Part shown: one piece after another, positions 16,492 through 25,411 of the stretch
Layout: every line of letters starts with the position of its first letter
Numbering within the stretch: position 1 is the first letter of the stretch
Source: Bordetella parapertussis
GTDB taxonomy: Bacteria > Pseudomonadota > Gammaproteobacteria > Burkholderiales > Burkholderiaceae_B
Assembly: GCA_945911685.1 (NCBI GenBank)
Contig: CAMEAW010000023.1
Span: forward strand, 1-32,256
Direction of reading: 5' to 3'
DNA: 32,256 bases
Notes under the pieces: model-generated
Database searches by the model: none
Seen by the model: the letters and a program-made list of their open reading frames with translations, nothing else
Told to the model about the DNA's origin: nothing
Position numbers and translations under genes: made by a program

Positions 16492-17514
16492 TTAGTTTTC
16501 AACTTTGATGCCGGCATCTCGAATGGCTTTTCCCCAAAACGCGTAGTCTTTGGCGATGTAGTCAGCAAACTCTTTCGTTGAGCCATACAAAGGCACCAAG
16601 CCTGCAGCGTTGAGTTTCTTGCCAACCTCCGGATCTGCAGAGGTCTCAATAAACGCTTTGGCAAGTGTGGTGATGATGTTGTTAGGTGTTTTTGGTGGAG
16701 CGACCACGCCCACCCATGACGGGGCAACTACGGCTGTGCCTTGCTCGGTAAGCGTTGGGATTTCGTTAATCAGTTCGACGCGCTTTGCAGAGGCCACGCC
16801 ATACGGGATGAGCTTGGTTTTAAAGCCTGCCGCCAAAGGGGCCGGCACAAGTGCTAAGTCAACCTGACCACCCATTGCAGCTTGCGCCGCTGGTGCAGCA
16901 CCTTGATAGGGCACGTGTAGCATGTCGGTTTTCGTCACTTGATTGAATTGAGCCATGGCGATATGTCCGGCGCTACCATTGCCCCAGCTCGAATAACTCA
17001 GCTTGCCCTTTTTTGCCAGGGCAATCAGCTCAGGTACGTTCTTAGCCTCAAGACCTGGGCGACCCATCAGTACAAAGTTCACGACCGCTGCCGGTGCGAT
17101 CGGCACAAACTCTGCCGAAATAAATTTTGGGTTGGGATAGAGCGCTGGGTACATCGAATAGGTGTCTGCGCTTGAGAGCAGCAGGGTATAGCCATCGGGA
17201 GCCGCGTTAAATACGACTTCGTGCGCGACCGCGCCGTTTGCACCTGCACGGTTTTCAACCACAACCGTTTGACCTAGTTTATTACCTAAGCCGTTGACGA
17301 TAATGCGCGCGATCGTGTCCGAGCCACCACCGGGCGGGTAGGGCACGATCAGTTTGATGGGTTTGTTGGGCGCCCAGGCCGCAGGCGCTTGGGCGCATAC
17401 GATAAACGGCGCGGCACCAAGTGTTGCTGCCAGTGCGAAGCCTTTTAGTAAACCGCGCAAATTTTTGTTTACAAGCGCTACCTGAGTGTCTTTCGCACGT
17501 TTGGTGAGTTTCAT
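16492..17514 (-). CDS. Bug/TctC-family periplasmic receptor of the hyu cluster
   Basis: This 340-residue Bug-family receptor has a long N-terminus (positively charged to residue 20, then a hydrophobic run ending FIVCAQA near 43). Family marks are KPIKLIVPYPPGGGSDTIARI, VVENRAGANGAVAHEVV, HVPYQGAAPAAQAAMGGQ and EIPTLTEQG. AGGAG at 17524-17520 supports the ATG. It is the last gene of the hyuA-hyuB-CoA-transferase-hydratase run, 63 bp after the hydratase gene, and probably binds that pathway's substrate. No TctAB partner is adjacent, so the transport step itself is unexplained. It differs clearly from the Bug protein at 54-1028. Confidence 0.93.
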   Translation of the reverse strand: MKLTKRAKDTQVALVNKNLRGLLKGFALAATLGAAPFIVCAQAPAAWAPNKPIKLIVPYPPGGGSDTIARIIVNGLGNKLGQTVVVENRAGANGAVAHEVVFNAAPDGYTLLLSSADTYSMYPALYPNPKFISAEFVPIAPAAVVNFVLMGRPGLEAKNVPELIALAKKGKLSYSSWGNGSAGHIAMAQFNQVTKTDMLHVPYQGAAPAAQAAMGGQVDLALVPAPLAAGFKTKLIPYGVASAKRVELINEIPTLTEQGTAVVAPSWVGVVAPPKTPNNIITTLAKAFIETSADPEVGKKLNAAGLVPLYGSTKEFADYIAKDYAFWGKAIRDAGIKVEN

Positions 17515-17577
17515 GTCGTCTCCTTGCTGTTGTTTGAGCGGATTGCTCGGGTCGGGGTAAGTCTTATGGGGTTATCG

Positions 17578-18393
17578 TTATTTACCGGTAAATTTTGGTG
17601 GGCGCTTTTCGTTAAAGGCGCGGATCCCTTCCATGCGGTCATCGGTTGCCACTAGGCGGCTGTAGGCTTCTACTTCAAAGAACATACCTGTACGCATATC
17701 CATCTGCAGGCCAAAGGTAATGGATTTTTTCGCTTGACGTACAGCGATCGGGGCATTGGCAAGAATGCGTTGTACGAGTTTCATGGTCTCGTCGTAGAGC
17801 GCCGCTTTGGGATACACATGATTCAGCAGGCCGAAATTCAATGCCTCTTGCGCATCAAACGGATCGCCCGTGAAGATGACTTCTTTGGCGCGCCGAACAC
17901 CAATGGCCCGTGGCAATTGCTGCGTGCCACCACCGCCTGGCATGATGCCGCGTTTGACTTCAGCAAAGCCAAAGCGCGCATTGTCTGAGGCAACGATAAA
18001 GTCACACGATAACGCCAGCTCAAGCCCGCCTGCGATGGCCGCGCCGTTGACGCAAGCAATCGTGGGGACCGGGCAGTCATAAATCGCGCGCGCCATGCGC
18101 TCAAACAAATAATGTTGGGTGTTGAACTGCGCATCGGTCATACCATCGCGCTCTTTGAGATCGGCGCCACCACAAAAAATAGTTTCGCCAGCGCCAGTTA
18201 ACACGACGCAGCGAAACTGCTCAGGCGAGGCTTCGAGCGTGCCGAACACTTGTATCAACTCTTCGCCCATGGTGGTGTTCAGGGCGTTGGCCACTTTAGG
18301 GCGATTCAGTTGAACTACCAGCAAACCTTCAAAGGGCGAAGACAGCGCTAGCGTTTGATAAGGTGTGGCAAGATTAATCGTAGCAACAGACAT
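17578..18393 (-). CDS. Enoyl-CoA hydratase/isomerase family protein
   Basis: A crotonase-superfamily enzyme of about 271 residues. Both glutamates needed for hydration are present: the one in GGLELALSCD and the one in FGFAEVKRGIMPGGGGTQQL. The oxyanion-hole segment CGGADLKERD is also seen. This supports a true hydratase rather than only an isomerase. The substrate is an acyl-CoA, presumably made by the CoA-transferase just upstream. ATGATG at 18396-18391 overlaps the stop of that gene; GGAG lies 5 bases before the second ATG, so I start at 18393. Confidence 0.92.
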   Translation of the reverse strand: MSVATINLATPYQTLALSSPFEGLLVVQLNRPKVANALNTTMGEELIQVFGTLEASPEQFRCVVLTGAGETIFCGGADLKERDGMTDAQFNTQHYLFERMARAIYDCPVPTIACVNGAAIAGGLELALSCDFIVASDNARFGFAEVKRGIMPGGGGTQQLPRAIGVRRAKEVIFTGDPFDAQEALNFGLLNHVYPKAALYDETMKLVQRILANAPIAVRQAKKSITFGLQMDMRTGMFFEVEAYSRLVATDDRMEGIRAFNEKRPPKFTGK

Positions 18394-19559
18394 CATGTCT
18401 CCGAGTTGGTTTGCTGGTTGACTGGATGCATCAAATAATCGTGTTCACCCAGTGTAGGGGTGTTGCCCGCCAAGGGCGGACGTTGGCCGTTAAAAGACAG
18501 CGGCAAGGCAACCGTGGTGGCTTTGCCATCCGGGGTTGTGCGCAAAATATCAAGCGCTTGTGTTTGTTCGTTGGCGATGACGCGATCAACCGTTTGAATT
18601 GGGCCGCACGGAATCGACACCGTTTCAAGTTTGGCAAGCCATGTCTGAGCCGGCAACTCTTTAAAGCGCGCTTGTAACAACTTAATTAGCGCGACACGGT
18701 TTTCAACGCGACCACCGTTGGCGATAAAGCGAGGGTCTTGAGCCAGTGCTGGCAACTCCATCGCGTGACAGAGTCGCGCGTAAAGCGTGTCGTTGCCTGC
18801 TGCGACCAATATCGCACGGTCTGCGCAGTCAAACACTTGATACGGCACAATGTTCGGGCTACTTGAACCGCTACGCTTGGGTAAGGCCGCGCCTGCGAGT
18901 GCATCAGACAGAGGCACCATCATCCAGGCCAGGGCGGTTTCGTACAGAGAAACATCGACAATTTGACCGCGCCCCTGAGGGTCGGCATCGCGCGTGCGTA
19001 ATGCCGAGAGCACACCAATCACAGTCCACATCCCGGTACCCATGTCGTTCAGCGATAAAGGCACACGGCTCATGGCGTCGCCTTCGTGTCCCAAAATACT
19101 CATCATGCCGCTGTAGGCTTGCGCCAGTGGATCGTAGCCCGGCTTGTCGCGTAGTGGTCCGCTGGCACCAAACGCACCAAGGTTGCAGTAAATCAGAGAG
19201 GGTTGTTCAGCGGTCAGCTCGTGTGCGCCGAGTCCGTGGCTTTCAAGGTTGCCTGGTTTGAGATTTTGAATCACAACATCGGCGTGCTCAAGGATAAAAG
19301 CGCGTACGCGGGCGATGCACTCTTTGTCATTGAAGTCGGCGCGAATACTTTGTTTACCGTTGTTCATCGCATGAAACAGCGCAGCAGCACCCTCGATGAA
19401 GGGCGGCCCCCAGCCGCGGGCGTAGTCGCCTTTCGTCGAGCTTTCGATCTTAATGACCCGTGCGCCTAACTGCGAAAAAATCTGGCCGGCGTACGGTGCG
19501 GCGATGCTATGGCCGATTTCAATGACGCACACATCGGCCAAGGGCAGTGGTTGAGTCAT
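18393..19559 (-). CDS. Class III (CaiB/BaiF) CoA-transferase
   Basis: This enzyme moves CoA from a donor acyl-CoA to an organic acid. The 388-residue protein has the family N-terminus (EIGHSIAAPYAGQIFSQLGARVIKIES), the block PGYDPLAQAYSGMMS and the expected catalytic aspartate D172 in SLNDMGTGMW. It overlaps the HyuB gene by 4 bp and the hydratase gene by a few bases, so all are likely co-translated. Context suggests it activates the carboxylic acid released or formed by the HyuAB-like enzyme. Donor and acceptor cannot be read from sequence. Confidence 0.93.
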   Translation of the reverse strand: MTQPLPLADVCVIEIGHSIAAPYAGQIFSQLGARVIKIESSTKGDYARGWGPPFIEGAAALFHAMNNGKQSIRADFNDKECIARVRAFILEHADVVIQNLKPGNLESHGLGAHELTAEQPSLIYCNLGAFGASGPLRDKPGYDPLAQAYSGMMSILGHEGDAMSRVPLSLNDMGTGMWTVIGVLSALRTRDADPQGRGQIVDVSLYETALAWMMVPLSDALAGAALPKRSGSSSPNIVPYQVFDCADRAILVAAGNDTLYARLCHAMELPALAQDPRFIANGGRVENRVALIKLLQARFKELPAQTWLAKLETVSIPCGPIQTVDRVIANEQTQALDILRTTPDGKATTVALPLSFNGQRPPLAGNTPTLGEHDYLMHPVNQQTNSET

Positions 19560-21262
19560 TCGATATTTCCTTGATAACCGTACAGCGAGCGCGCCGCATC
19601 AAGCGTGATGTAGCCGTCTAGCAGATCAGCCTCGATTGAAGCAACAGCGCGCTCTTTCGGGTCGCCGTAGCCGCCACTGCCGGCGGGTTGTAAAAGCACT
19701 CGATCGCCTAAGTGCACGATCTCGGTCGCTCCTTTGCTTGGCATGGTGCGTTCGGTGCCGTCAGGGCTCACGATGCGGCATTCAAACAGGCCGCCCGCCA
19801 AGCCGCCAAAATAGCCTTCTGGGGCCGCTTGGCCGCGTTCGCCTGCCGCTGTCACGGTGGCTTCTTCGAAGCCGACGCGGTAAGTGCGCCGTGAGGTTAA
19901 GCCCCCACGCCACCGACCGGCGCCGCCGCTGTCGGGTACGAGCGCCCAGGCTTCGACGGTGATGGGCATGGTCTGTTCGATGAACTCAACGGGCAAGGCG
20001 CCCGCATTGCCCACATAGACGCGAATGCCATTAATGCCATCACGCGTTGCGCGAGCACCCATGCCGCCGCCGTGCGGTTCGACCAGGCTGATGAATTCTT
20101 TACCAGTGCGGCGTACGCGTGCTTCGTTGGGGTCACGCCCGCCAAAGACGCCCGAACAGGCTGCGCAGTTGCTTTGTCCAATCACGCGTTCGGGTACGGC
20201 TTGCGATAGGGCTTTTAAGCAAAGATCGATCACGCGTGGTGAAGTCTCAGTGTTGCCGCTCACGACCGAGGCTGGAAAGGTACAGTTCACGATGCTGCCC
20301 AAGGGCGCTTCGATCGTCACGGGGCGATAGCAACCTTGATTAATGGGTATCGCCACATCGGTCAGGGCTTTGACCGTAAACCAGGTACTGTTGCAGGTGA
20401 CGGCTAAGGGGCAATTGATCCCACCGCGCGCTTGTTTGCCCGTACCGGTGTAATCAAAGTGAATCTGATCGCCCGCGACCGTGACTTTAACTTTGATCGG
20501 GATATTCGCGCCCGACCAACCAGGCGACTGCACGCCCTCAACGAAATCTTCGGCTTCATACACGCCATCAGGGATGCCGCGAATTGCTTCGCGCATCAAG
20601 GTTTCAGAATGGTCGAGCGAGCGTTTCATGGCATCGCGCAGGGCGTCTGCACCATACTTCTTAACTAAGGACTGAATCCGTTGATCGCCAACAAAGGTGC
20701 CGGCATATTGCGCTTGAATATCGAGTAGCCGACCTTCTGGATCGCGTGTGTTGCTGACGATCATGTTTTGTACGTCGCGTACGATCTCATCGTTACGAAA
20801 CAGCAGCACAGGCGGGATACGGATGCCTTCGCCATAAATATCCCACGTGTTCAGTGCGTAGCTGCCCGGTGCCTGACCTCCGATGTCATTCCAGTGGCCG
20901 CGGGTCATCACAAAGGCGACGATTTCATTGTCAACAAACACTGGGCGCGTGATCTGAATATCAGGCTGATGATTACCTCCGCCAAGGTAGGCGTCGTTGC
21001 TGATGATGACATCGCCGGGGCGCAGGTTGTCGCGACCAATCGCTTCAACCGAGACTTTGGTTGAGATCACGGCTGAGCCCAACATCGTTGGAATATCATT
21101 GCCTTGCGCGACCAGTTGCATCTGTGCGTCAAAGACCGCGGCAGAGGCATCTGCGCCTAAATGCATAATCGGGCTGGCAGCGGTGCGCATCATCGCGATC
21201 TTCATTTCACGCGCGATAGCGTAAAGTGAGTTGCGCAAAATTTCGTAAACAATCGTTTGCAT
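19556..21262 (-). CDS. Hydantoinase B / oxoprolinase-type subunit (HyuB-like)
   Basis: The B subunit of the HyuAB/5-oxoprolinase/acetone-acetophenone carboxylase superfamily, about 568 residues. Family blocks are ASPIMHLGADASAAVFD near the start, GDVIISNDAYLGGGNHQPDIQI in the middle and DSGGAGRWRGGLTSRR near the end. The superfamily uses ATP to open cyclic amides (with HyuA) or to carboxylate ketones; sequence alone does not decide which. AGGG, 5 bases before ATG 21262, marks this start. An upstream ATG at 21301 would overlap HyuA by 32 bp and add 13 residues; I consider it unlikely. The spacing to HyuA is 7 bp and there is a 4-bp overlap with the CoA-transferase. Confidence 0.93.
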   Translation of the reverse strand: MQTIVYEILRNSLYAIAREMKIAMMRTAASPIMHLGADASAAVFDAQMQLVAQGNDIPTMLGSAVISTKVSVEAIGRDNLRPGDVIISNDAYLGGGNHQPDIQITRPVFVDNEIVAFVMTRGHWNDIGGQAPGSYALNTWDIYGEGIRIPPVLLFRNDEIVRDVQNMIVSNTRDPEGRLLDIQAQYAGTFVGDQRIQSLVKKYGADALRDAMKRSLDHSETLMREAIRGIPDGVYEAEDFVEGVQSPGWSGANIPIKVKVTVAGDQIHFDYTGTGKQARGGINCPLAVTCNSTWFTVKALTDVAIPINQGCYRPVTIEAPLGSIVNCTFPASVVSGNTETSPRVIDLCLKALSQAVPERVIGQSNCAACSGVFGGRDPNEARVRRTGKEFISLVEPHGGGMGARATRDGINGIRVYVGNAGALPVEFIEQTMPITVEAWALVPDSGGAGRWRGGLTSRRTYRVGFEEATVTAAGERGQAAPEGYFGGLAGGLFECRIVSPDGTERTMPSKGATEIVHLGDRVLLQPAGSGGYGDPKERAVASIEADLLDGYITLDAARSLYGYQGNIE

Positions 21263-21269
21263 GTTGACC

Positions 21270-23333
21270 CTAAAGTGAAATACGCAAATTGCCCACGGCA
21301 TCGATCCGTGCGGTCTGGCCCGCTTTGAAAATCAAGCAGCTGCTTTGTTCTTCAATAATGGCGGGCCCTGCAATCACGGCGAGCGGAGCAAGGTTTGAGC
21401 GTTGGTAGGTAGGCAGCGCTTGCATACGACCGTCAATGTAGACCTCACGCGTGCGTTTTGCAGGGTGCGCTGCCGCTGCGACATTTGCGCTTGACTGCTG
21501 CACCACACCTCGCCAACCTGTTCGAACGCTAGCCTGCACGCGTAAGTTCACCAGCACAATCGGCTGGTTGGGTTTGGTGAAGTTCCACATGCGCTTATGG
21601 TTGAGCTCAAAGCCTGCACGAATGGTTGCTATCAGTTTGTTTTGCTCAGCTGCATTCAGCAAGTTAGCCGGGATATCGACTGAGATTGAGGCGGGCTGAC
21701 CTGTGTAGCGACAGTCTGCGCGAAAATGGCTTTGCACAGGATGCGTGTTTTGTTGCGCACCAAACGTATCGAGTGCTTGCTGCTTGAGCTCAGCACAAAG
21801 TGCCGCAATGGCGGTGGGTGTAATGGCCTCAAGCTCGGTTTCGACCGCGGTTTGTCCATCAAATTGGCGATCGGCCACAATCATGCCAAAGGCGCTGAAC
21901 AGACCGGGTAGTGGCGGCACAATCACTTCTTTGATTTCGAGTTCTTCGGCCAAGTCGATGGCGTGCACAGGGCCCGCGCCACCGTAGCACATATAGGATA
22001 GTTCTCGAGGATCAAAGCCGCGCTCGACGGTCATCAGGCGCATTGCCTGCGCCATTAATGCGTTGGCCACGACACGTACGGTCCAGGCCGCCTCTAATGC
22101 CGAGACTCCTAGCGGTTTGGCCAAATGTTCTTCGACGGCGTCAGCGGCAGCTTGCGCATCAAGTTTGAACTCACCACCTAAAAATGAATTCGGGTCGACA
22201 TACCCCAGCAAAACGTTGCAGTCTGTGACGGTTGGGCGTTTGCCGCCGCGGCCATAACAGGCGGGCCCTGGGTCAGCCCCTGCGCTTTGAGGGCCAATAT
22301 GCACCCCGCCGCCGCTGTCAATCCAGGCGATCGAGCCGCCGCCTGCGCCAATTGAGTCGATATCAATGGTGGGTGCGCGCACCGCATGGGTGTGTAGCAG
22401 GCTGCTGGTGCGAAGTTCGGGGCGCGAGTCGCGAATCAGTGATACATCGAAGGTAGTGCCGCCCATGTCCCCCAACAGAACACCCGGCAACTTGGATTGT
22501 TCGCTGGCGCGCACCGCGGCACTGACCCCACCTGCAGGGCCTGACTCAAGCAGCACGATTGGCTTAGCAGCCACCACCGCCGTTGAGGCCAAGCCACCGT
22601 TCGATTGCATGAACAGCAGCTCGCCGCGAAAGCCTGCGGCTTGAAGTTGGCTGTCGAAATGATGGATATAGCGACCACAGACGGGGCCTAAGAGGGCGTT
22701 CATCACCGTCGAGCTCGTGCGCTCGTATTCTTGCATTTCAGGGTTGACCTGATGCGATGCTGTGATGAAGTGCTGCGGCAACAAACGCTTGAGAGCGTCG
22801 TAGGCTTGTTTTTCGTGCACCGAGTTCACGTAGGCATGCAAAAAACAAATCGCCACCGCTTCGATGTCAGAGGCTTTGATCTTTTGAGCTAGGCTTTTCA
22901 GTGCTTGAAGATCAAGTGGTGTCTCGACCGAGCCATCGGGGCGCAGACGCTCAGCGACTTCAAGGCGCCAGCGCCGCTCAACCAGAGGTTTAGGATTTTC
23001 AAATTGCAAGTCATACAAATCGGCACGGTCATGGCGTGAGACCCTGCGTAGCTCAAGGATGTCGCGAAAACCAGCGGTGGTGATGAGTGCCGTTTTGGCA
23101 CCCTTACCCTCGACAATCATATTCGTGGCCATGGTGGTGCCGTGCCCGATAAAGCCAATCTCGGTACTTGTTTTGCCACTCAGTTCTAAGATGCGATGAA
23201 AACCGTGCATCGCACCGATTACGCGATCTGCAGGGGTGGTAGGCACCTTAGCCGACCAGATTTGTCCGGTGTTGTCGTCTACCAAGACAATATCTGTAAA
23301 TGTGCCACCGACATCAATGCCAATCCGATTCAT
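21270..23333 (-). CDS. Hydantoinase A / oxoprolinase-type subunit (HyuA-like)
   Basis: The ATP-binding A subunit of the same superfamily, 687 residues. The N-terminal domain holds RIGIDVGGTFTDIVLVD (ASKHA-type phosphate loop), and GHGTTMATNMIVEGKGAKTALIT follows. The central Hydantoinase_A domain holds LFMQSNGGL, LLESGPAGG, LGDMGGTTFDVSLI and SIGAGGGSIAWID. Length matches single-chain HyuA proteins (about 680-700). First gene of the operon HyuA-HyuB-CoA-transferase-hydratase-Bug. No regulator gene is present in the window. Confidence 0.94.
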   Translation of the reverse strand: MNRIGIDVGGTFTDIVLVDDNTGQIWSAKVPTTPADRVIGAMHGFHRILELSGKTSTEIGFIGHGTTMATNMIVEGKGAKTALITTAGFRDILELRRVSRHDRADLYDLQFENPKPLVERRWRLEVAERLRPDGSVETPLDLQALKSLAQKIKASDIEAVAICFLHAYVNSVHEKQAYDALKRLLPQHFITASHQVNPEMQEYERTSSTVMNALLGPVCGRYIHHFDSQLQAAGFRGELLFMQSNGGLASTAVVAAKPIVLLESGPAGGVSAAVRASEQSKLPGVLLGDMGGTTFDVSLIRDSRPELRTSSLLHTHAVRAPTIDIDSIGAGGGSIAWIDSGGGVHIGPQSAGADPGPACYGRGGKRPTVTDCNVLLGYVDPNSFLGGEFKLDAQAAADAVEEHLAKPLGVSALEAAWTVRVVANALMAQAMRLMTVERGFDPRELSYMCYGGAGPVHAIDLAEELEIKEVIVPPLPGLFSAFGMIVADRQFDGQTAVETELEAITPTAIAALCAELKQQALDTFGAQQNTHPVQSHFRADCRYTGQPASISVDIPANLLNAAEQNKLIATIRAGFELNHKRMWNFTKPNQPIVLVNLRVQASVRTGWRGVVQQSSANVAAAAHPAKRTREVYIDGRMQALPTYQRSNLAPLAVIAGPAIIEEQSSCLIFKAGQTARIDAVGNLRISL

Positions 23334-23369
23334 AAGACCGTAACCCTTCGAACAAAAATTCCAACGCTG

Positions 23370-23398
23370 ATCGTCGGTTCATGCTGACCCGTTGTCAA
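23370..23398 (-). promoter_or_regulatory. Possible sigma-70 promoter of the hyu operon
   Basis: The minus strand has a perfect -35 TTGACA (23398-23393), 17 bases, then a weak -10 GACGAT (23375-23370), about 37 bp before the HyuA ATG. The -10 matches only three of six positions, so an activator may be needed. A perfect 10-bp palindrome GTCACGTGAC lies at 23501-23510. Confidence 0.35.
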
Positions 23399-23550
23399 GC
23401 CCGAAACCCCTTGGTTTGCCCTAGGTCACGGCGATTTAGACCGATACCGTCCGTTGGCAGTCGAAGGAGCGTACAACTAGATGGTCAGCCGCCTTGGTCT
23501 GTCACGTGACGGGTGAGGGTTTGGATGACTGCGATGTAAATAAGGTTTCA

Positions 23551-23580
23551 TTGGAATTTGCCCCGGTAATAAATTAAAAT
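23551..23580 (+). promoter_or_regulatory. Possible sigma-70 promoter of def
   Basis: TTGGAA (23551-23556), an 18-base spacer and TAAAAT (23575-23580) lie 35 bp before the chosen def ATG in an AT-rich stretch. The match is moderate. Confidence 0.4.
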
Positions 23581-23615
23581 GTTAATAACGTTACAAATTG
23601 AACGACTTTGCGCGT

Positions 23616-24128
23616 ATGGCTCTTCTGACTATTTTGCACTTCCCCGATAAACGCCTGCACAAGGTCGCTAAGCCTGTTGCTGCGGTGACAGATCGCATCC
23701 GCAAACTGGCGGCTGACATGGCCGAGACGATGTATGACGCGCCGGGCGTAGGCTTGGCAGCCACCCAGATTGACGTGCACGAGCGCGTTGTGGTGATCGA
23801 TGTCAGCGAAAACAAAGATGATTTGATGGTGCTGATTAACCCAGAGATCGTGTCGTTGAGCGACGAGCAAAAAACCCACGAGGAGGGCTGTTTGTCGGTG
23901 CCCGGGGTATACGACGAGGTAGAGCGCCCCGCGACGGTGCGCGTGCGTGCGCTGAACCTTGAGGGCGAGGTGCACGAGTTTGATGCTGAAGGGTTACTGG
24001 CAGTGTGCGTACAGCACGAGATCGATCATTTGAATGGCAAAGTGTTTGTGCAGCACTTGTCGTATTTAAAGCAAACACGCCTCAAAGCCCGTTTGCGTAA
24101 AGAACAACGCGAACTTGAACGGGCATAG
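23616..24128 (+). CDS. def: Peptide deformylase
   Basis: Removes the N-formyl group from new proteins; a metalloenzyme using Fe2+ or another divalent ion. The 170-residue protein carries GVGLAATQ (residues 45-51), EGCLS with metal ligand C92, and HEIDH with H134, E135 and H138. A TTG at 23598 gives a longer frame with six extra residues, but ATG 23616 ([14 protein letters not shown]) matches the usual family start and length (E. coli about 169). Next to a SemiSWEET gene rather than to fmt, which here lies on the opposite strand. Confidence 0.96.
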   Translation: MALLTILHFPDKRLHKVAKPVAAVTDRIRKLAADMAETMYDAPGVGLAATQIDVHERVVVIDVSENKDDLMVLINPEIVSLSDEQKTHEEGCLSVPGVYDEVERPATVRVRALNLEGEVHEFDAEGLLAVCVQHEIDHLNGKVFVQHLSYLKQTRLKARLRKEQRELERA

Positions 24129-24137
24129 ATCAGACTC

Positions 24138-24389
24138 ATGCATATCGAAATCCTAGGGTACACAGGGGCATTTTTAACGACCGCTGCGTTTTTTCCACAA
24201 ACCTATAAAACAATTAAAACTCGCGATACCAAGGCGATTTCTCTGGCAATGTATGTGATGTTTACGCTAGGGATTCTTCTGTGGTTGGGGTATGGCATTT
24301 TGATTGAGTCGCTACCCTTGATTTTTTCAAACTCGATTACGTTTGTGATGGCGGGTACGATTTTGGTGCTCAAGCTCAAAGAGCGCTAA
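24138..24389 (+). CDS. SemiSWEET-type sugar transporter
   Basis: An 83-residue membrane protein of the SemiSWEET (MtN3/PQ-loop) family, which dimerises to move small sugars down their gradient. It has three hydrophobic helices (about 6-25, 37-56, 60-78) and the proline-glutamine motif FFPQ at residues 18-21, followed by TYKTIKTRDTKAIS, typical of the family. It begins 10 bp after def and may share its transcript. The substrate is unknown. Confidence 0.9.
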   Translation: MHIEILGYTGAFLTTAAFFPQTYKTIKTRDTKAISLAMYVMFTLGILLWLGYGILIESLPLIFSNSITFVMAGTILVLKLKER

Positions 24390-24402
24390 GCCCCTTCGCG
24401 CG

Positions 24403-25401
24403 TCAAGCTTTCGACGCGCCACCGTAACCTTGAATAAACGCCGCAGCGCTTTGCCGTTTGCCGCCAGCGCGGTGTAGTTCAGTCAGGCGTAAGACGCCTT
24501 GCACCGTGGCAAGGTCAAGCCCTTCGGGGCTGGCACCGATGACAGTACCGGGCTCAGCCCGCGTGTCTGTGGACGCGACCGCGACCGCGTTCCAGACCTT
24601 CACCAACTCGTCAATCGCCGGTAGATGTAGCGTGGCACCGGGCGCCGGGTTAAAAGCTCGAATCCGCCGGGCAAGTTGCACAGCTGGCTGGGAAAAATCT
24701 AACGCAGCTTCGGCTTTATCAAGCTTTGAGGCATATGTCGCGCCCTCAAGCGGTTGGGGTTGCGCGGTTAAGGTTCCAAGAGGAAGCGCCTGCAAAGCTG
24801 CCACGATCAGTCGCGCTCCTTGCTCGGCTAGCTTATCGTGCAAGGTCGCGGCAGTCTCAGTCTCTGTGATGGCCAGTGACTCAACCAATAGCATGGCGCC
24901 GGTATCCAGACCTTCGTCCATTTGCATGATTGTGACGCCTGTCTGGGTGTCACCGGCTTCGATGGCGCGTTGAATCGGCGCCGCTCCGCGCCAGCGCGGC
25001 AGAAGGCTAGCGTGAATATTCAGGCAGCCGTAGCGCGGTGTTGTAAGCACCCAATTTGGCAAGATCAGACCGTAAGCCGCAACGACTAACACGTCGAGCT
25101 GAGCCAAATCCAAGGCGGCTTGCGCGCTGCGCGCCTCGTCTGGATATTTGCCGTCAAGCCGCAAGCTGCGTGGTTGTGTGATCGCGATTTCGTGCTTGAG
25201 GGCGTATTGCTTCACGGCGCTAGGTGTGAGCTTAAGGCCACGCCCTGATGGGCGATCAGGCTGAGTGAGTACTAACTGCACCTTAAGCCCAGCTGCCAGA
25301 ATCGCCTGCAGAGCCTGGGCTGAGAACTCAGGGGTGCCGGCAAATCCAACGCGCAAGAGGGTTGGATCTAGGTCAGAAAGCAGGGTTGTGGCTGCAGGCA
25401 T
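24403..25401 (-). CDS. fmt: Methionyl-tRNA formyltransferase
   Basis: Transfers a formyl group from 10-formyl-tetrahydrofolate to initiator Met-tRNA; works with def. About 332 residues from ATG 25401. Family marks are [15 protein letters not shown] at the N-terminus, QPDRPSGRG, the catalytic region [17 protein letters not shown] and [10 protein letters not shown]; the C-terminal domain holds [11 protein letters not shown]. An ATG at 25437 would add 12 residues and overlap rimO by 26 bp. I chose 25401 because it is closer to the usual length and leaves a 10-bp gap. It is co-directional with rimO. Confidence 0.94.
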   Translation of the reverse strand: MPAATTLLSDLDPTLLRVGFAGTPEFSAQALQAILAAGLKVQLVLTQPDRPSGRGLKLTPSAVKQYALKHEIAITQPRSLRLDGKYPDEARSAQAALDLAQLDVLVVAAYGLILPNWVLTTPRYGCLNIHASLLPRWRGAAPIQRAIEAGDTQTGVTIMQMDEGLDTGAMLLVESLAITETETAATLHDKLAEQGARLIVAALQALPLGTLTAQPQPLEGATYASKLDKAEAALDFSQPAVQLARRIRAFNPAPGATLHLPAIDELVKVWNAVAVASTDTRAEPGTVIGASPEGLDLATVQGVLRLTELHRAGGKRQSAAAFIQGYGGASKA

Positions 25402-25411
25402 CGTGATCAGA

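Noticed and set aside
18746..19261. A 171-codon Arg-rich open frame on the + strand
   Set aside because: Antisense to the CoA-transferase; composition typical of an out-of-frame shadow.
24458..24973. A 171-codon open frame on the + strand
   Set aside because: Antisense to fmt, with no recognisable family; a shadow of the coding strand.
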